Positions 52,671 through 61,489 of a DNA stretch of 64,000 nt are shown in pieces. Origin of the DNA: Rhodobacterales bacterium (GTDB lineage: Bacteria; Pseudomonadota; Alphaproteobacteria; Rhodobacterales; Rhodobacteraceae); the NCBI GenBank assembly GCA_026400355.1, contig JAPLPE010000032.1:1-64000 (forward strand), read 5' to 3'. The notes below the pieces were generated by a model, which made no database searches, was not told where the DNA came from, and was given only the letters and a program-made list of their open reading frames with translations. The translations under genes and the position numbers were made by a program. Each line of letters starts with the position of its first letter. Within the stretch, counting starts at the first letter, position 1.

Positions 52671-53438
52671 ATGTTAGGGACCACGTTCAGCGACCCATGG
52701 GCGCTGGCGGTGGCGCTTGTCGCTGTGGCGCTGGTTGGTCTGGCCAAGGGAGGGCTGGCGGGTGTGGGCATCCTTGGGGTGCCCATCATGGCGCTGGTCA
52801 TCTCTCCGGTTCAGGCGGCAGGGATCCTGCTACCGATCCTGATCGTGACCGACGGGTTCAGCCTTTATGCCTGGTGGAAATCCTGGGACAATCAGACGTT
52901 GATCTACATGTTGCCCGGGGCGATTGTGGGAATCGGCGTCGGATGGGCCACGGCGGCCTTTGTTTCGGACGACGTGGTCAAGCTGATCGTGGGTGTGATC
53001 TCGGTCCTGTTCGTGGTGCGTTGGGCCACGCAGGGCAAGGCAAAGCGAGCGATGGCCGCGCCGCAGCAGCCGGTTCCGGCGAATTTCTGGGGGTCGCTGG
53101 CGGGCTATACGAGCTTTGTCGCCCATGCGGGCGGACCGCCGTTTTCGGTTTACACCATGCCGCTGAACCTTGACCCCAAGATCCTGACGGGGACGAGTGT
53201 CCTGTTCTTTGCCATTGTGAACCTGGTCAAGCTGATCCCCTATTTCGCGCTGGGACAATTCGATACGGCGAACCTGTCGGCCTCGGCCCTGCTGGTGCCT
53301 GTGGCGGTCATCTTCACCTTCGTTGGCGCTTGGATCATCCGGAACATGCGGGCAGAGGTGTTTTATCCCTTCACCTATGCCATGATCTTTCTGGTGGGGC
53401 TGAAGCTGATCTGGGACGGTGCGGTGCACCTGATCTGA
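52671..53438 (+). CDS. TSUP-family membrane permease, second copy
   Basis: The product has 255 residues and about eight membrane segments. TSUP signatures: [41 protein letters not shown] in the N-terminal half and [22 protein letters not shown] in the second half. It carries organic anions such as sulfite or sulfoacetate in other bacteria. Found 30 bp after the FAH-family gene, it may export or import a pathway intermediate. Confidence 0.88.
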   Translation: MLGTTFSDPWALAVALVAVALVGLAKGGLAGVGILGVPIMALVISPVQAAGILLPILIVTDGFSLYAWWKSWDNQTLIYMLPGAIVGIGVGWATAAFVSDDVVKLIVGVISVLFVVRWATQGKAKRAMAAPQQPVPANFWGSLAGYTSFVAHAGGPPFSVYTMPLNLDPKILTGTSVLFFAIVNLVKLIPYFALGQFDTANLSASALLVPVAVIFTFVGAWIIRNMRAEVFYPFTYAMIFLVGLKLIWDGAVHLI

Positions 53439-53521
53439 AGGCTGTTAGCGCCAACATCGCGGTTGCACGCAATCTGTCACCGGTGCATTTAACCGGCACG
53501 CTGATCGAGAGGAGTTTGATC

Positions 53522-54307
53522 ATGGCCATCCGTACCGTCGTCTGGGGCGAAAACGTTCACGAGCAGAAGAACAAGGTCGTTGCAGGCATCTATCCCAAGG
53601 GTATGCACACGTGCATCGCAGATGCGCTGAACTCTGATCCGGGGATCACGGCGACGACCGCGACATTGCAGGAGCCCGAGCATGGGCTTCCCGTTGCGCG
53701 TCTGGCCGAGACAGATGTGCTGGTCTGGTGGGGCCATGCCGCGCACGGGGATGTGAAGGACCAGATCGTCGAGCGCGTGGCCGAGGCCGTTTGGTCTGGC
53801 ATGGGGCTGATCGTGCTGCATTCGGGGCATTTTTCGAAGATCTTCAAGCGGCTGATGGGGGCACCCTGCAACCTGACCTGGCGCGAAGCGGGCGAGCGCG
53901 AGCGGCTTTGGGTCACGTCGCGGCACCATCCGATTGCGCAGGGTCTGCCCGAGCATTTCGAACTTGAGCAGGAAGAGATGTATGGCGAGCCGTTCGGCGT
54001 GCCTGATCCGATGGAAACGGTGTTTGTGAGCTGGTTTCAGGGCGGTGAGGTGTTCCGGTCCGGCCTGACTTACAAGCGGGGTGCGGGTTCGGTGTTCTAT
54101 TTCCGGCCAGGGCACGAGACCTATCCGACCTATCACGATGCGAATGTGCAGCTTGTCATCAGGAACGCGGTCAAGTGGGCGTACAATGCCTCTCCCCGCG
54201 TGCAGAATGTGACGTCGGCGCCGAACGTGCCGGTCGAGGTCGCGCTGGAACCCATCGTGGAGCGCGGGCCGCGTCTGCACCATGCCGGTGAGGAGGGTTT
54301 CCGGTGA
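53522..54307 (+). CDS. ThuA-like trehalose-utilisation family protein
   Basis: The product has 261 residues. Features of the ThuA glutamine-amidotransferase-like fold: [13 protein letters not shown] at the start, [30 protein letters not shown] and a later [23 protein letters not shown]. In Sinorhizobium ThuA works with ThuB in trehalose breakdown via 3-keto derivatives. The oxidoreductase gene starts four bases before its stop. The leader has a 5-7-5 inverted repeat (CCGGT/ACCGG at 53480-53496), a possible operator. Confidence 0.87.
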   Translation: MAIRTVVWGENVHEQKNKVVAGIYPKGMHTCIADALNSDPGITATTATLQEPEHGLPVARLAETDVLVWWGHAAHGDVKDQIVERVAEAVWSGMGLIVLHSGHFSKIFKRLMGAPCNLTWREAGERERLWVTSRHHPIAQGLPEHFELEQEEMYGEPFGVPDPMETVFVSWFQGGEVFRSGLTYKRGAGSVFYFRPGHETYPTYHDANVQLVIRNAVKWAYNASPRVQNVTSAPNVPVEVALEPIVERGPRLHHAGEEGFR

Positions 54308-55359
54308 GCGATATCCGTATTCTGATCGTCGGGACCGGCGGCATGGCCAAGGCGCATGTCGAGGCCTATCAGTCCATTCCCGGCGTCAAGGTTGTGGCCG
54401 GTGTGGACACGAACAAGGAACGTCTGGACGCGTTCCGGGCCAAGCACGGGATCGGGACAGGTTTCGCTTCGGTCGCGGACGCGATTGCCTGGGGCGAGTT
54501 TGACGCCGTGTCGAATGTGACGCCGGATGCGGTGCATCATGTGACGACGATGCCGCTTCTTGCCGCTGGCAAGCATGTGCTGTGCGAAAAGCCGTTGGCC
54601 GCGAATTACAATGACGCGGCCGAAATGGCGGCAGGTGCGGCCAAGGCAGGCGTCGTGAACATGGTCAACCTGACCTACCGCAATGGTCCGGCGCTGATCC
54701 ATGCGGCCAGGATGGTGGCGGACGGGGCGATTGGCGAAGTCCGGCATTTCGAGGCGTCCTATCTGCAAAGCTGGCTGACGCAGAACGCCTGGGGTCCGTG
54801 GGACAAGGAATCGCAATGGCTTTGGCGGCTGTCGACGTCGCACGGGTCGCTGGGAGTCTTGGGCGATGTGGGCGTGCATATCCTTGATTTCGCAACCTTT
54901 GCGGCCGGGCTGGCTGTGACGAACGTGTCGTGCCGTCTGGCCACGTTCCACAAGGCGCCGGGCGACAGGATCGGGGAATATGTGCTGGACGCGAATGACA
55001 GCGCGACCATGCAGATCCGACTGGAAAATGGTGCGATCGGCGTTGTCCATGCCTCGCGATTTGCGAGCGGGCACCTGAATGACCTGACGCTCAAGCTGTT
55101 TGGAACGAAAGGCGGCCTTGATGTCCGGCTGGATCGCGGGGTGAGCAAGCTGCGCGCGTCAATCGGGGAGAATATGCCCAAGGGCGTCTGGGCGGATGTC
55201 GACGTGCCGCCGGTCAAGACGAATTATGAGCGGTTCATCGCGGCGATTCAGGCGGGCAAGCAGGAACTGCCCGACTTTGCCCGGGGTGCGGCGCTGCAGA
55301 AGGTGCTGGATCTGGCGGTCGCGTCGGACAAGGCGCATTCGGTCGATCTGGCGGTATAA
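54304..55359 (+). CDS. Gfo/Idh/MocA-family oxidoreductase, ThuB-like
   Basis: The product has 351 residues from a GTG overlapping the thuA stop (GTGA). N-terminal Rossmann: [32 protein letters not shown]; the family EKP motif in [15 protein letters not shown]; catalytic region [16 protein letters not shown]. It oxidises or epimerises sugar-like substrates with NAD(P). Coupled to ThuA, the ThuB role (3-keto-disaccharide formation) is the closest precedent. The N-terminal Rossmann tip VDTNKERL is consistent with NAD. Confidence 0.87.
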   Translation: MSDIRILIVGTGGMAKAHVEAYQSIPGVKVVAGVDTNKERLDAFRAKHGIGTGFASVADAIAWGEFDAVSNVTPDAVHHVTTMPLLAAGKHVLCEKPLAANYNDAAEMAAGAAKAGVVNMVNLTYRNGPALIHAARMVADGAIGEVRHFEASYLQSWLTQNAWGPWDKESQWLWRLSTSHGSLGVLGDVGVHILDFATFAAGLAVTNVSCRLATFHKAPGDRIGEYVLDANDSATMQIRLENGAIGVVHASRFASGHLNDLTLKLFGTKGGLDVRLDRGVSKLRASIGENMPKGVWADVDVPPVKTNYERFIAAIQAGKQELPDFARGAALQKVLDLAVASDKAHSVDLAV

Positions 55360-55416
55360 GAATCAAGGCACCGGCGGCCAGTGGGGTGGCCGGTGCAAAC
55401 CAGGGGGCGGCCCGGC

Positions 55417-57090
55417 ATGACAGATGAGGTCAGGACGGCGATCTTCTTTCACCCCGATCAGGTCGAGAGTGAAGGCAAGGACCTTGTCGGACGCCGGAGT
55501 GCTGGGGAAAGTTTCCTCAGAGGTTATCTGAGAACCTCGACCGCGCCGGAAATCCGGGCAGTGACCGAGACGGCGGACGGGGCCAAGGCGCTTGAAGCCA
55601 AGGTCAGGGCGCTGGGCGATACGCGGCCGATCCGGGCGACACCGCTGCGCGGTGGTGGTGATTTCAGCGATGCAGGGACAATCTTTTTCCCTACGCCGGG
55701 GTTCATGAACGCGACATGGCTGCGGCAGCGGTTCGGGCAGGCGTCCTGTTCGCTGGTCGGCATCACGCATACGGTTTCGACCCGGCGGATCATCGAGGGG
55801 CTGCATACGCTGCTGTCGGAACCGGTGGAGCCGTGGGATGCGATCATCTGCACGTCGCGCGCGGTGCAGTCGGTGGTGGCGCGACAGTTTGCGCTGGAAG
55901 AGGAGTATCTGCGGCAGCGGTTCCAGGCAGGGCGGGTGCCCCTGCCCCGATTGCCAGTGATACCGCTGGGGATCGAGACGGCCGGGTTTGCGGCGCAGGA
56001 CGGTGCGCGGGAACGGATGCGGGCGGCGCAGGACGCAACAGAAGATGCGGTGGTCATCCTCACGGTCGGGCGGCTGAGCGTGGTCGAGAAGGCCAACCCC
56101 TGGCCGCTGTTCGTGGCTCTGGAGCGGATCGCGGTCGAGACGGGGCGCAAGGTGCATCTGTGGATCACCGGTTGGGCGAGCCGCGCCGAAGAGGAAAAGC
56201 TGCACCGCGTAGGGGCGGCAGGTGTCTGCAAGCATGTGATGGTGCGGATGGTGGATGGCCGGGACGCGGACGTGCGGCGCAACATCTGGGCGGGGGCCGA
56301 TATCTTTACCCTGCCGGCCGAGTCGATTCAGGAGACATTCGGCCTTGTCCCGGTGGAGGCGATGGCGGCGGGATTGCCCGTCGTCATGCCGGACTGGGAC
56401 GGGTTCCGCGATACGGTAGTGCATGGTGAAACCGGGTTTCTGGTGCCGACACGGATGGCACGGCCGGGGACGGGGAATGTGATTGCCCGGCGGTTTGCGG
56501 ACATGACGGACGGGTATCTGCAATACCTGACACTGGTGCAGGCGCAGATCCAGCTGGACGTGCCCGCCTATGAGGCGGCGTTCCGGCGGCTGATCGAGAA
56601 TCCTGACCTGCGGCGGACGATGGGCGAGGCGGCCCAGCGGCATGCGCGCACAAGGCTCGACTGGAGTGCGGTTGTGCCGCAGTACATAGAGCTGGCGGCA
56701 GAACTGGCCGAGTTGCGGAAGGCCGGGGTGCCGGCGAGCCCACCCTTGCCTTCGGGTCCGATCAGCCCGCTGGAGGTGGACCCGTTCGATCTGTATGCCG
56801 GGTACCCGACCGGAACAATCGGGCCGGATACGATGGTTGGGCCGGGGATTCCGCCGACCGAGGCTTTGATGAATGCCTATGACATGATTTCGGGGCGGGA
56901 TCTGTACAAGCGGCGGATCGTGTCGAATCAACTGGCCATGAAGGTTGCGCTGGCAGTGCAAAGGTCTGGACAGATTTCCCTTGCAAGGCTGGCAGCGGCT
57001 GTGGGCGAAAGTTTCGAGACGACGGAAACAGCGGTGCTGTATCTGGCGAAGGCCGATGTTTTGCGGCTGCCGCAAATCGGGCCGAAATGA
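55417..57090 (+). CDS. Glycosyltransferase family 4-type protein
   Basis: The product has 557 residues. The central and later part (about 200-400) is a GT-B glycosyltransferase: VVILTVGRLSVVEKANPWPLF, nucleotide-sugar-binding region with ADIFTLPAESIQETFGLVPVEAMAAGLPVVMPDWDGFRDTVVHG, which holds the E-x7-E type signature. The N-terminal part is unusual, without a typical first Rossmann repeat. The C-terminal 100 residues form a separate helical piece (ISPLEVDPFDLYAGYPTG). It starts the group of glycan-like genes up to motB; acceptor unknown. Confidence 0.83.
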   Translation: MTDEVRTAIFFHPDQVESEGKDLVGRRSAGESFLRGYLRTSTAPEIRAVTETADGAKALEAKVRALGDTRPIRATPLRGGGDFSDAGTIFFPTPGFMNATWLRQRFGQASCSLVGITHTVSTRRIIEGLHTLLSEPVEPWDAIICTSRAVQSVVARQFALEEEYLRQRFQAGRVPLPRLPVIPLGIETAGFAAQDGARERMRAAQDATEDAVVILTVGRLSVVEKANPWPLFVALERIAVETGRKVHLWITGWASRAEEEKLHRVGAAGVCKHVMVRMVDGRDADVRRNIWAGADIFTLPAESIQETFGLVPVEAMAAGLPVVMPDWDGFRDTVVHGETGFLVPTRMARPGTGNVIARRFADMTDGYLQYLTLVQAQIQLDVPAYEAAFRRLIENPDLRRTMGEAAQRHARTRLDWSAVVPQYIELAAELAELRKAGVPASPPLPSGPISPLEVDPFDLYAGYPTGTIGPDTMVGPGIPPTEALMNAYDMISGRDLYKRRIVSNQLAMKVALAVQRSGQISLARLAAAVGESFETTETAVLYLAKADVLRLPQIGPK

Positions 57091-57159
57091 ATATGGGTTT
57101 TTGACAACCGGCCCTTTTGCCGTTTCAATGAGCGAAAACCACAAGAGCAGGGCGCGTTG

Positions 57160-57942
57160 ATGAAACTGTCCGTATCCTTTGAAAACCCCTTGGAAGGCAC
57201 TCCCAGCGGGCCGGTGACGGTAGGCTGGCTTCTGACCGAACAGAAGGGCGGGATCATCTATTACCCGCCAGAGCGGGTACGGTCGGTCGATCTGAACCGC
57301 AAGCATGCCAAGTCAGCCTCGCGCTGCCCGGCTGTCATCAATCTGGAGAGCCGGTATTTCGTGATCCGCTGTCCGTTCGACATCAACATCGGCTTTGCCC
57401 GCGACGACAAGGGCAAGCCCGTGCTGCGCAATCTTGCGGGCGAGGCAAGCACGATACGGGCGTCCAAGCTGGGTGAGAAGCTGCACATCACGTCCGAGGT
57501 CGAGTGGCGGCATGCGGATGTGCCGACGATCCAGTTGTCGCTACCTTATGTCTTTATCGCGGACGAACCGGTCTACATGAGCCAGGTTGCGCCGTTCATG
57601 CATTATTCCCGCGATCCGCTGCCCGGCACGATCTTTGGCGGGCGGTTTCCGATCAACGTCTGGCCGCGCCCTCTCATGTGGGCGTTCGAGTGGCATGACA
57701 CGACCAAGCCGATCAAGGTGAACCGGGGTGATCCGCTGTTCTATGCCACGTTCGAGACGATGCCGCAGGATCGAGGCGTGGCCGTGGTCGAGACCGAGGT
57801 GACGCAGGATCTCAAGGACTACATGGACCTGATTTCCGGCGCGGTGAACTATGTCAACCAGACGTTTTCACTGTTCGAGGCGGCAGAGGCGCGGCGGCCA
57901 TTGACTCTGGTATCGCCGGTCAAGCGGCGGACGACGGAATAG
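57160..57942 (+). CDS. Unrecognised 260-residue protein in glycan cassette
   Basis: The product has 260 residues from the ATG at 57160. No signal peptide and no membrane segment. It appears to be mostly beta (VTVGWLLTEQKGGIIYYPPERVRSVDLN, FVIRCPFDINIGFARDDKG, LPYVFIADEPVYMSQV) with Trp-rich segments (INVWPRPLMWAFEWHD). The C-terminal helix (LISGAVNYVNQTFSLFEAAEARRP) may pack against partners. It is tightly placed between two glycosyltransferase-like genes, six bases before the next start, so it probably acts in the same pathway. No family is recognised. Confidence 0.7.
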   Translation: MKLSVSFENPLEGTPSGPVTVGWLLTEQKGGIIYYPPERVRSVDLNRKHAKSASRCPAVINLESRYFVIRCPFDINIGFARDDKGKPVLRNLAGEASTIRASKLGEKLHITSEVEWRHADVPTIQLSLPYVFIADEPVYMSQVAPFMHYSRDPLPGTIFGGRFPINVWPRPLMWAFEWHDTTKPIKVNRGDPLFYATFETMPQDRGVAVVETEVTQDLKDYMDLISGAVNYVNQTFSLFEAAEARRPLTLVSPVKRRTTE

Positions 57943-57947
57943 ACGAG

Positions 57948-59324
57948 ATGGCGACGGATGTTCTGCGCGCATTGCGCAACAGGGCGGCAGACCTGCACCG
58001 GGCCGGCAAATGGGCCGAGGCGCGGCTGGTCTATGCGACCTATCTGGCGCGGGCGCCGGACGATGCGGGGATGTGGTCCAACCTGGGGTCGCTGTTCCGG
58101 AGCGAGGGGTGGCATGACCAATCGCTGAAGGCGCAGGAAAAGGCCTATGCGCTGACTCCGGACAACCGGTCTGTGCTGAACAATCTGGCTAATATCCTTG
58201 GCGATGTCGGCCAGTACGAGCGGTCACTGGAATTGCGGGCGCAGATCCTGAAGGCTGACCCGAAGGATTCTGCGCAGAAGGCGATGACGGGCAAGGCGCT
58301 GCGGGCGATGGGCCGCTATGACGAGGGGATCGCCGTTCTGACGCGGGCGATTGCCGAGCATCCGCAGGAATACGAGCTGCAGATCCAGCTTGCGCTGACC
58401 CAGCTTGCGGCGCGGCAGTATTCGGAAGGGTTCCGCAGTTACGATATCCGCTGGAAGACGGGCGAACTGACCGCGCGCAAGGTAAGCCAGCCGAAATGGG
58501 ATGGCGGATCGCTTGAGGGCGAGACGATTCTTGTGCTTCCCGAACAGGGGTTCGGGGATGCGGTGACATTCGCGCGGTTCCTGCCGGTGCTGCGGCACTA
58601 CAACCCGGCCAAAGTGATGCTGCTGACGGAAAAGCCGCTGATGCGGCTGTTTGCCCGGGTGGATGGCGTGGACTGGATGGGGCCCGAGGTGGGGCCGGAT
58701 CAGCCGTTCGACGTCTGGACCAACTTGATGGATCTGCCGCCGCTGCATTTCGACGTGACGGACGATGTGCCCCTGCCCACACGCCTGTCCATCCCCGAGG
58801 ACAGCAAGGTTCGGGCGCGTGGGATCGTGGCGCCGCACAAGGGCAGGTTCAAGGTGGGCGTGGTCTGGTGCGGGTCAGTGACCTACCGGGGCAATGCCTT
58901 CCGGTCTTTCAGACATACGGAGTTTCACAGTCTGCTTGATGTGCCGGATGTGCAGATGTTCTCGCTCTACAAGGGCCCAGAACTTGCGGCCTATCAGGCG
59001 GACGGGACGAATGCCTTTATCATCGACACGGCCAGCACGGACCGCGATTTCGCGGATTGCGCGGCAACGATGGAGGAGATGGATCTGATCATCACGTCTG
59101 ACACGGCGACCGCGCATGTGGCTGGGTCGCTGGGGGTGCGAGTGTGGACCTTGCTGCACTGGGACGCCTTCTGGCTTTGGCAGGGGGATGCCGAACGGAC
59201 GCCGTGGTATCCGGGCATGCGGCTGATCCGGCAGGACAGTCCGCGCGACTGGACCGGTGTGTTTAAGCGGGTGAAGGCCGATCTGGAGCCGCTGGTGGCG
59301 GCATGGCGCAGGGAGAGACGCTGA
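57948..59324 (+). CDS. TPR protein with GT9-like glycosyltransferase domain
   Basis: The product has 458 residues. N-terminal TPR repeats (about 1-170: LYATYLARAPDDAGMWSNLGSLFRSEGWHDQSLKAQEKAY and similar). The C-terminal half resembles heptosyltransferase-type GT-B proteins: LEGETILVLPEQGFGDAVTFARFLPVL, then RFKVGVVWCGS, and DLIITSDTATAHVAGSLGVRVWTLL. This TPR-GT architecture is frequent in flagellin- or surface-protein-modification gene sets. Its stop shares bases with the next start (TGATG). Confidence 0.82.
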   Translation: MATDVLRALRNRAADLHRAGKWAEARLVYATYLARAPDDAGMWSNLGSLFRSEGWHDQSLKAQEKAYALTPDNRSVLNNLANILGDVGQYERSLELRAQILKADPKDSAQKAMTGKALRAMGRYDEGIAVLTRAIAEHPQEYELQIQLALTQLAARQYSEGFRSYDIRWKTGELTARKVSQPKWDGGSLEGETILVLPEQGFGDAVTFARFLPVLRHYNPAKVMLLTEKPLMRLFARVDGVDWMGPEVGPDQPFDVWTNLMDLPPLHFDVTDDVPLPTRLSIPEDSKVRARGIVAPHKGRFKVGVVWCGSVTYRGNAFRSFRHTEFHSLLDVPDVQMFSLYKGPELAAYQADGTNAFIIDTASTDRDFADCAATMEEMDLIITSDTATAHVAGSLGVRVWTLLHWDAFWLWQGDAERTPWYPGMRLIRQDSPRDWTGVFKRVKADLEPLVAAWRRERR

Positions 59325-59728
59325 TGGAAGATATTCTGGTCCCGGTCTCTCCGGGTGAGTTGATCGACAAGATCACGATCCTGCGGCTTAAGGCCGAAAA
59401 GATGAGCGATCAGGGGAAGCTGAAGAATGTGCAGCATGAATTGGCCGTGCTGTCTGCCATCGTGGAGCGGACGGTGCCGGCCAGCGCAGAACTGTCGGCG
59501 CTGTGGGAGGAGATGCAGGCGATCAATGCGGCCCTGTGGGTGATTGAGGATGATATCCGCGACCATGACGCGGCGGGCGATTTCGGTGCGACATTTGTGG
59601 CGCTGGCGCGGGCGGTCTATCAGACGAACGACCGGCGGGCGACGGTGAAGAAGAAGATCAATCTGCTGCTGGGGTCGGCCATTGTGGAAGAGAAGTCATA
59701 TCACGACCATTCCGCCGGTGCGGCATGA
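59324..59728 (+). CDS. DUF6165-family protein
   Basis: The product has 134 residues from the ATG at 59324 overlapping the previous stop. The start ILVPVSPGELIDKITILRLKAEKM and the middle VQHELAVLSAIV are the pattern of DUF6165, small helical proteins found beside TPR-glycosyltransferases. Function is not known; a chaperone- or adaptor-like partner of the neighbouring glycosyltransferase is plausible. The FkbM-type gene starts four bases before its stop. Confidence 0.8.
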   Translation: MEDILVPVSPGELIDKITILRLKAEKMSDQGKLKNVQHELAVLSAIVERTVPASAELSALWEEMQAINAALWVIEDDIRDHDAAGDFGATFVALARAVYQTNDRRATVKKKINLLLGSAIVEEKSYHDHSAGAA

Positions 59729-60498
59729 CGCCCGATGACCTGATCGCGCGGGCGCGGGCCGATCTGTTCGCGGCGCAGAAAGAGATTGCCGCGCAGATCG
59801 AGAGCGACAAGACACGGCGGCGCGGCGGGCTGGTGCGGCGGTTGCACGAGGTGCGGAAGATGCTCGACCAGAGCTATGCCTATGCGTCGCAGGCCGGGCA
59901 GGATTTGGTCGTGGACCGGCTGTTCCGGGGCAAGCGGGGCGGGACGTTTGTCGATGTGGGCGGCTATGACGGGGTGACCGGGTCGAACACGTTGTTCCTT
60001 GAACAGAGGCGCGGGTGGACGGGTGTTCTGGTGGAACCCGTCCCGGTCCAGCTTGAAAAGGCAAGGACGGTGCGGCGTTGTCCCTGTCTGGGGCTGGCCG
60101 TGGCGGCGACCGATGGCGAGGCGGATTTCCTCGAGGTGGCAGAGGGATATATGCAGATGAGCGGGCTGGCCGGGAGCTATGATCCGGAGCTTCTGTCGCA
60201 GATCCGCGCTGATCCGCGACACAAGGAGAACACGATCCGGGTCGAAACGCGGACGCTGTCGCGCATCCTGACAGATGCGGGGATCGAAAACCCGGATTTC
60301 GTGTCGCTTGATATCGAGGGCGGCGAGGTCAGAACTCTGGCCGCCTTTCCGTTTGAACGGCACCGTGTGGGGGTCTGGGCGATCGAGAACAACTCGGGCG
60401 GGCCCGAGATCGGGCAGATCATGCGGGCCAAGGGCTATGACCTGATCGAGTTCTGCGGACCCGATGAAATATGGCAGATTTCTGGCCTTTCCCCATGA
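59725..60498 (+). CDS. FkbM-family methyltransferase
   Basis: The product has 257 residues. The N-terminal helix region is followed by SAM-binding GTFVDVGGYDGVTGSNTLFLEQRRGWTGVLVEP (motif I and post-I acidic residue), VALDIEGGEV-type segment SLDIEGGEV, and TRTLSRILTDAGI. FkbM enzymes O-methylate sugars or polyketides. In this position it probably methylates the glycan made by the upstream glycosyltransferases. It is the last gene before motB. Confidence 0.86.
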   Translation: MTPDDLIARARADLFAAQKEIAAQIESDKTRRRGGLVRRLHEVRKMLDQSYAYASQAGQDLVVDRLFRGKRGGTFVDVGGYDGVTGSNTLFLEQRRGWTGVLVEPVPVQLEKARTVRRCPCLGLAVAATDGEADFLEVAEGYMQMSGLAGSYDPELLSQIRADPRHKENTIRVETRTLSRILTDAGIENPDFVSLDIEGGEVRTLAAFPFERHRVGVWAIENNSGGPEIGQIMRAKGYDLIEFCGPDEIWQISGLSP

Positions 60499-60507
60499 TT
60501 TGAAACG

Positions 60508-60522
60508 TTAAGTCTGTCTTGA
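60508..60522 (+). promoter_or_regulatory. CtrA-like box upstream of motB
   Basis: TTAA-GTCTGTC-TTGA: two half-sites separated by seven bases, matching the CtrA consensus TTAA-N7-TTAA with one mismatch, about 50 bases before the motB ATG. CtrA controls flagellar genes in Rhodobacterales. Pattern match only; footprinting would decide. Confidence 0.45.
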
Positions 60523-60571
60523 CGACCCGGCTGATAGGCACCTTGTCTGGTGAGGGTTGCGAGGTGGCGGG

Positions 60572-61405
60572 ATGGCGGGGCCCAAGAATGCGCCGATCAT
60601 AATCAAGCGCAAGAAGGTGATCGCCGGGGGCGGTCACCATGGCGGCGCATGGAAGGTGGCCTATGCGGATTTCGTGACCGCGATGATGGCCTTTTTCCTG
60701 CTGATGTGGCTGCTGAACGCAACGACGGAACAGCAGCGCAAGGGGCTCGCCGACTATTTCTCGCCCAGGATCCCGCTGAGCCGGGTTTCGGGCGGGTCTG
60801 ACGGGATGTTCGGCGGCGATAGCATGAGTTCGGTTGAAAGCCTGCGCGCCGATGATATCCCGCAGGGGCAGATTGCCGAGATCGACGTCGGTCATGCCGC
60901 CATCATGCAGGCTCAGGTGCAGGCCGAAGCCGCAGAAATCGCGGCGCTGCGTGCGCTGGAAGAGAGCCTGCTTGGGCAGAGCGGAGAGAGTTCAGTTTCC
61001 GATCAGGTTCTGCAGCATGTCGTGACCCGCCTGACAGACGAAGGGTTGATCATCGAGATCTTTTCCCTGCCTGGTGATCCGATCTTTGCTGACGGGACAC
61101 AGGAGATGACGCCGGTCATGGAGCAGATCGTGACCATGATCGCCCGGCTTTCTGCGATGGTGATCAATCCGGTCGCAGTTGCCGGCCATGTGCCAACCCG
61201 ACCCATCGTCCTTGCCAACTATCCAGTCTGGGATCTGTCGGCGGGGCGGGCCGATGCGGTGCGCGGAGTCCTGGAGGAAGGCGGACTTGCATCCGAACGC
61301 GTGCGGCGCCTGACAGGCCATGCGGACCGGGCGCCTGCGGACCAGAACCCGACAATTGAAAGAAACGACCGGATCGAGATCACCTTTCTCCGGACGATCA
61401 TTTGA
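60572..61405 (+). CDS. motB: Flagellar motor stator protein MotB
   Basis: The product has 277 residues from the ATG at 60572 (GAGG six bases before). N-terminal cytoplasmic tail, then one membrane segment AYADFVTAMMAFFLLMWLLNA that contains the conserved proton-channel Asp. A plug/linker region (YFSPRIPLSRVSGGSDGMFGG) and a C-terminal OmpA-like peptidoglycan-binding domain (VGHVPTR-like, with NDRIEITFL at the end) complete it. MotB with MotA forms the stator. motA is not in the window. Upstream is a CtrA-like box. Confidence 0.92.
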   Translation: MAGPKNAPIIIKRKKVIAGGGHHGGAWKVAYADFVTAMMAFFLLMWLLNATTEQQRKGLADYFSPRIPLSRVSGGSDGMFGGDSMSSVESLRADDIPQGQIAEIDVGHAAIMQAQVQAEAAEIAALRALEESLLGQSGESSVSDQVLQHVVTRLTDEGLIIEIFSLPGDPIFADGTQEMTPVMEQIVTMIARLSAMVINPVAVAGHVPTRPIVLANYPVWDLSAGRADAVRGVLEEGGLASERVRRLTGHADRAPADQNPTIERNDRIEITFLRTII

Positions 61406-61418
61406 GGCCTCTGGGTCG

Positions 61419-61433
61419 TTAGGCGGGCGTTAA
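61419..61433 (+). promoter_or_regulatory. CtrA-like box upstream of flgE
   Basis: TTAG-GCGGGCG-TTAA: half-sites spaced by seven bases with one mismatch to TTAA-N7-TTAA, about 57 bases before the flgE ATG and just after the motB stop. The pair with the box before motB supports cell-cycle or CtrA control of this flagellar segment. Confidence 0.45.
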
Positions 61434-61489
61434 GGGGCATGGGCTAGGACTGGGGCAACTTCGGATGCAATACTCAGGAAAGGCCAAGC

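Noticed and set aside
55363-57306. 647-codon minus-strand open frame opposite the glycosyltransferase gene
   Set aside because: Arg/His/Pro-rich shadow without motifs; the plus-strand gene has GT-B signatures.
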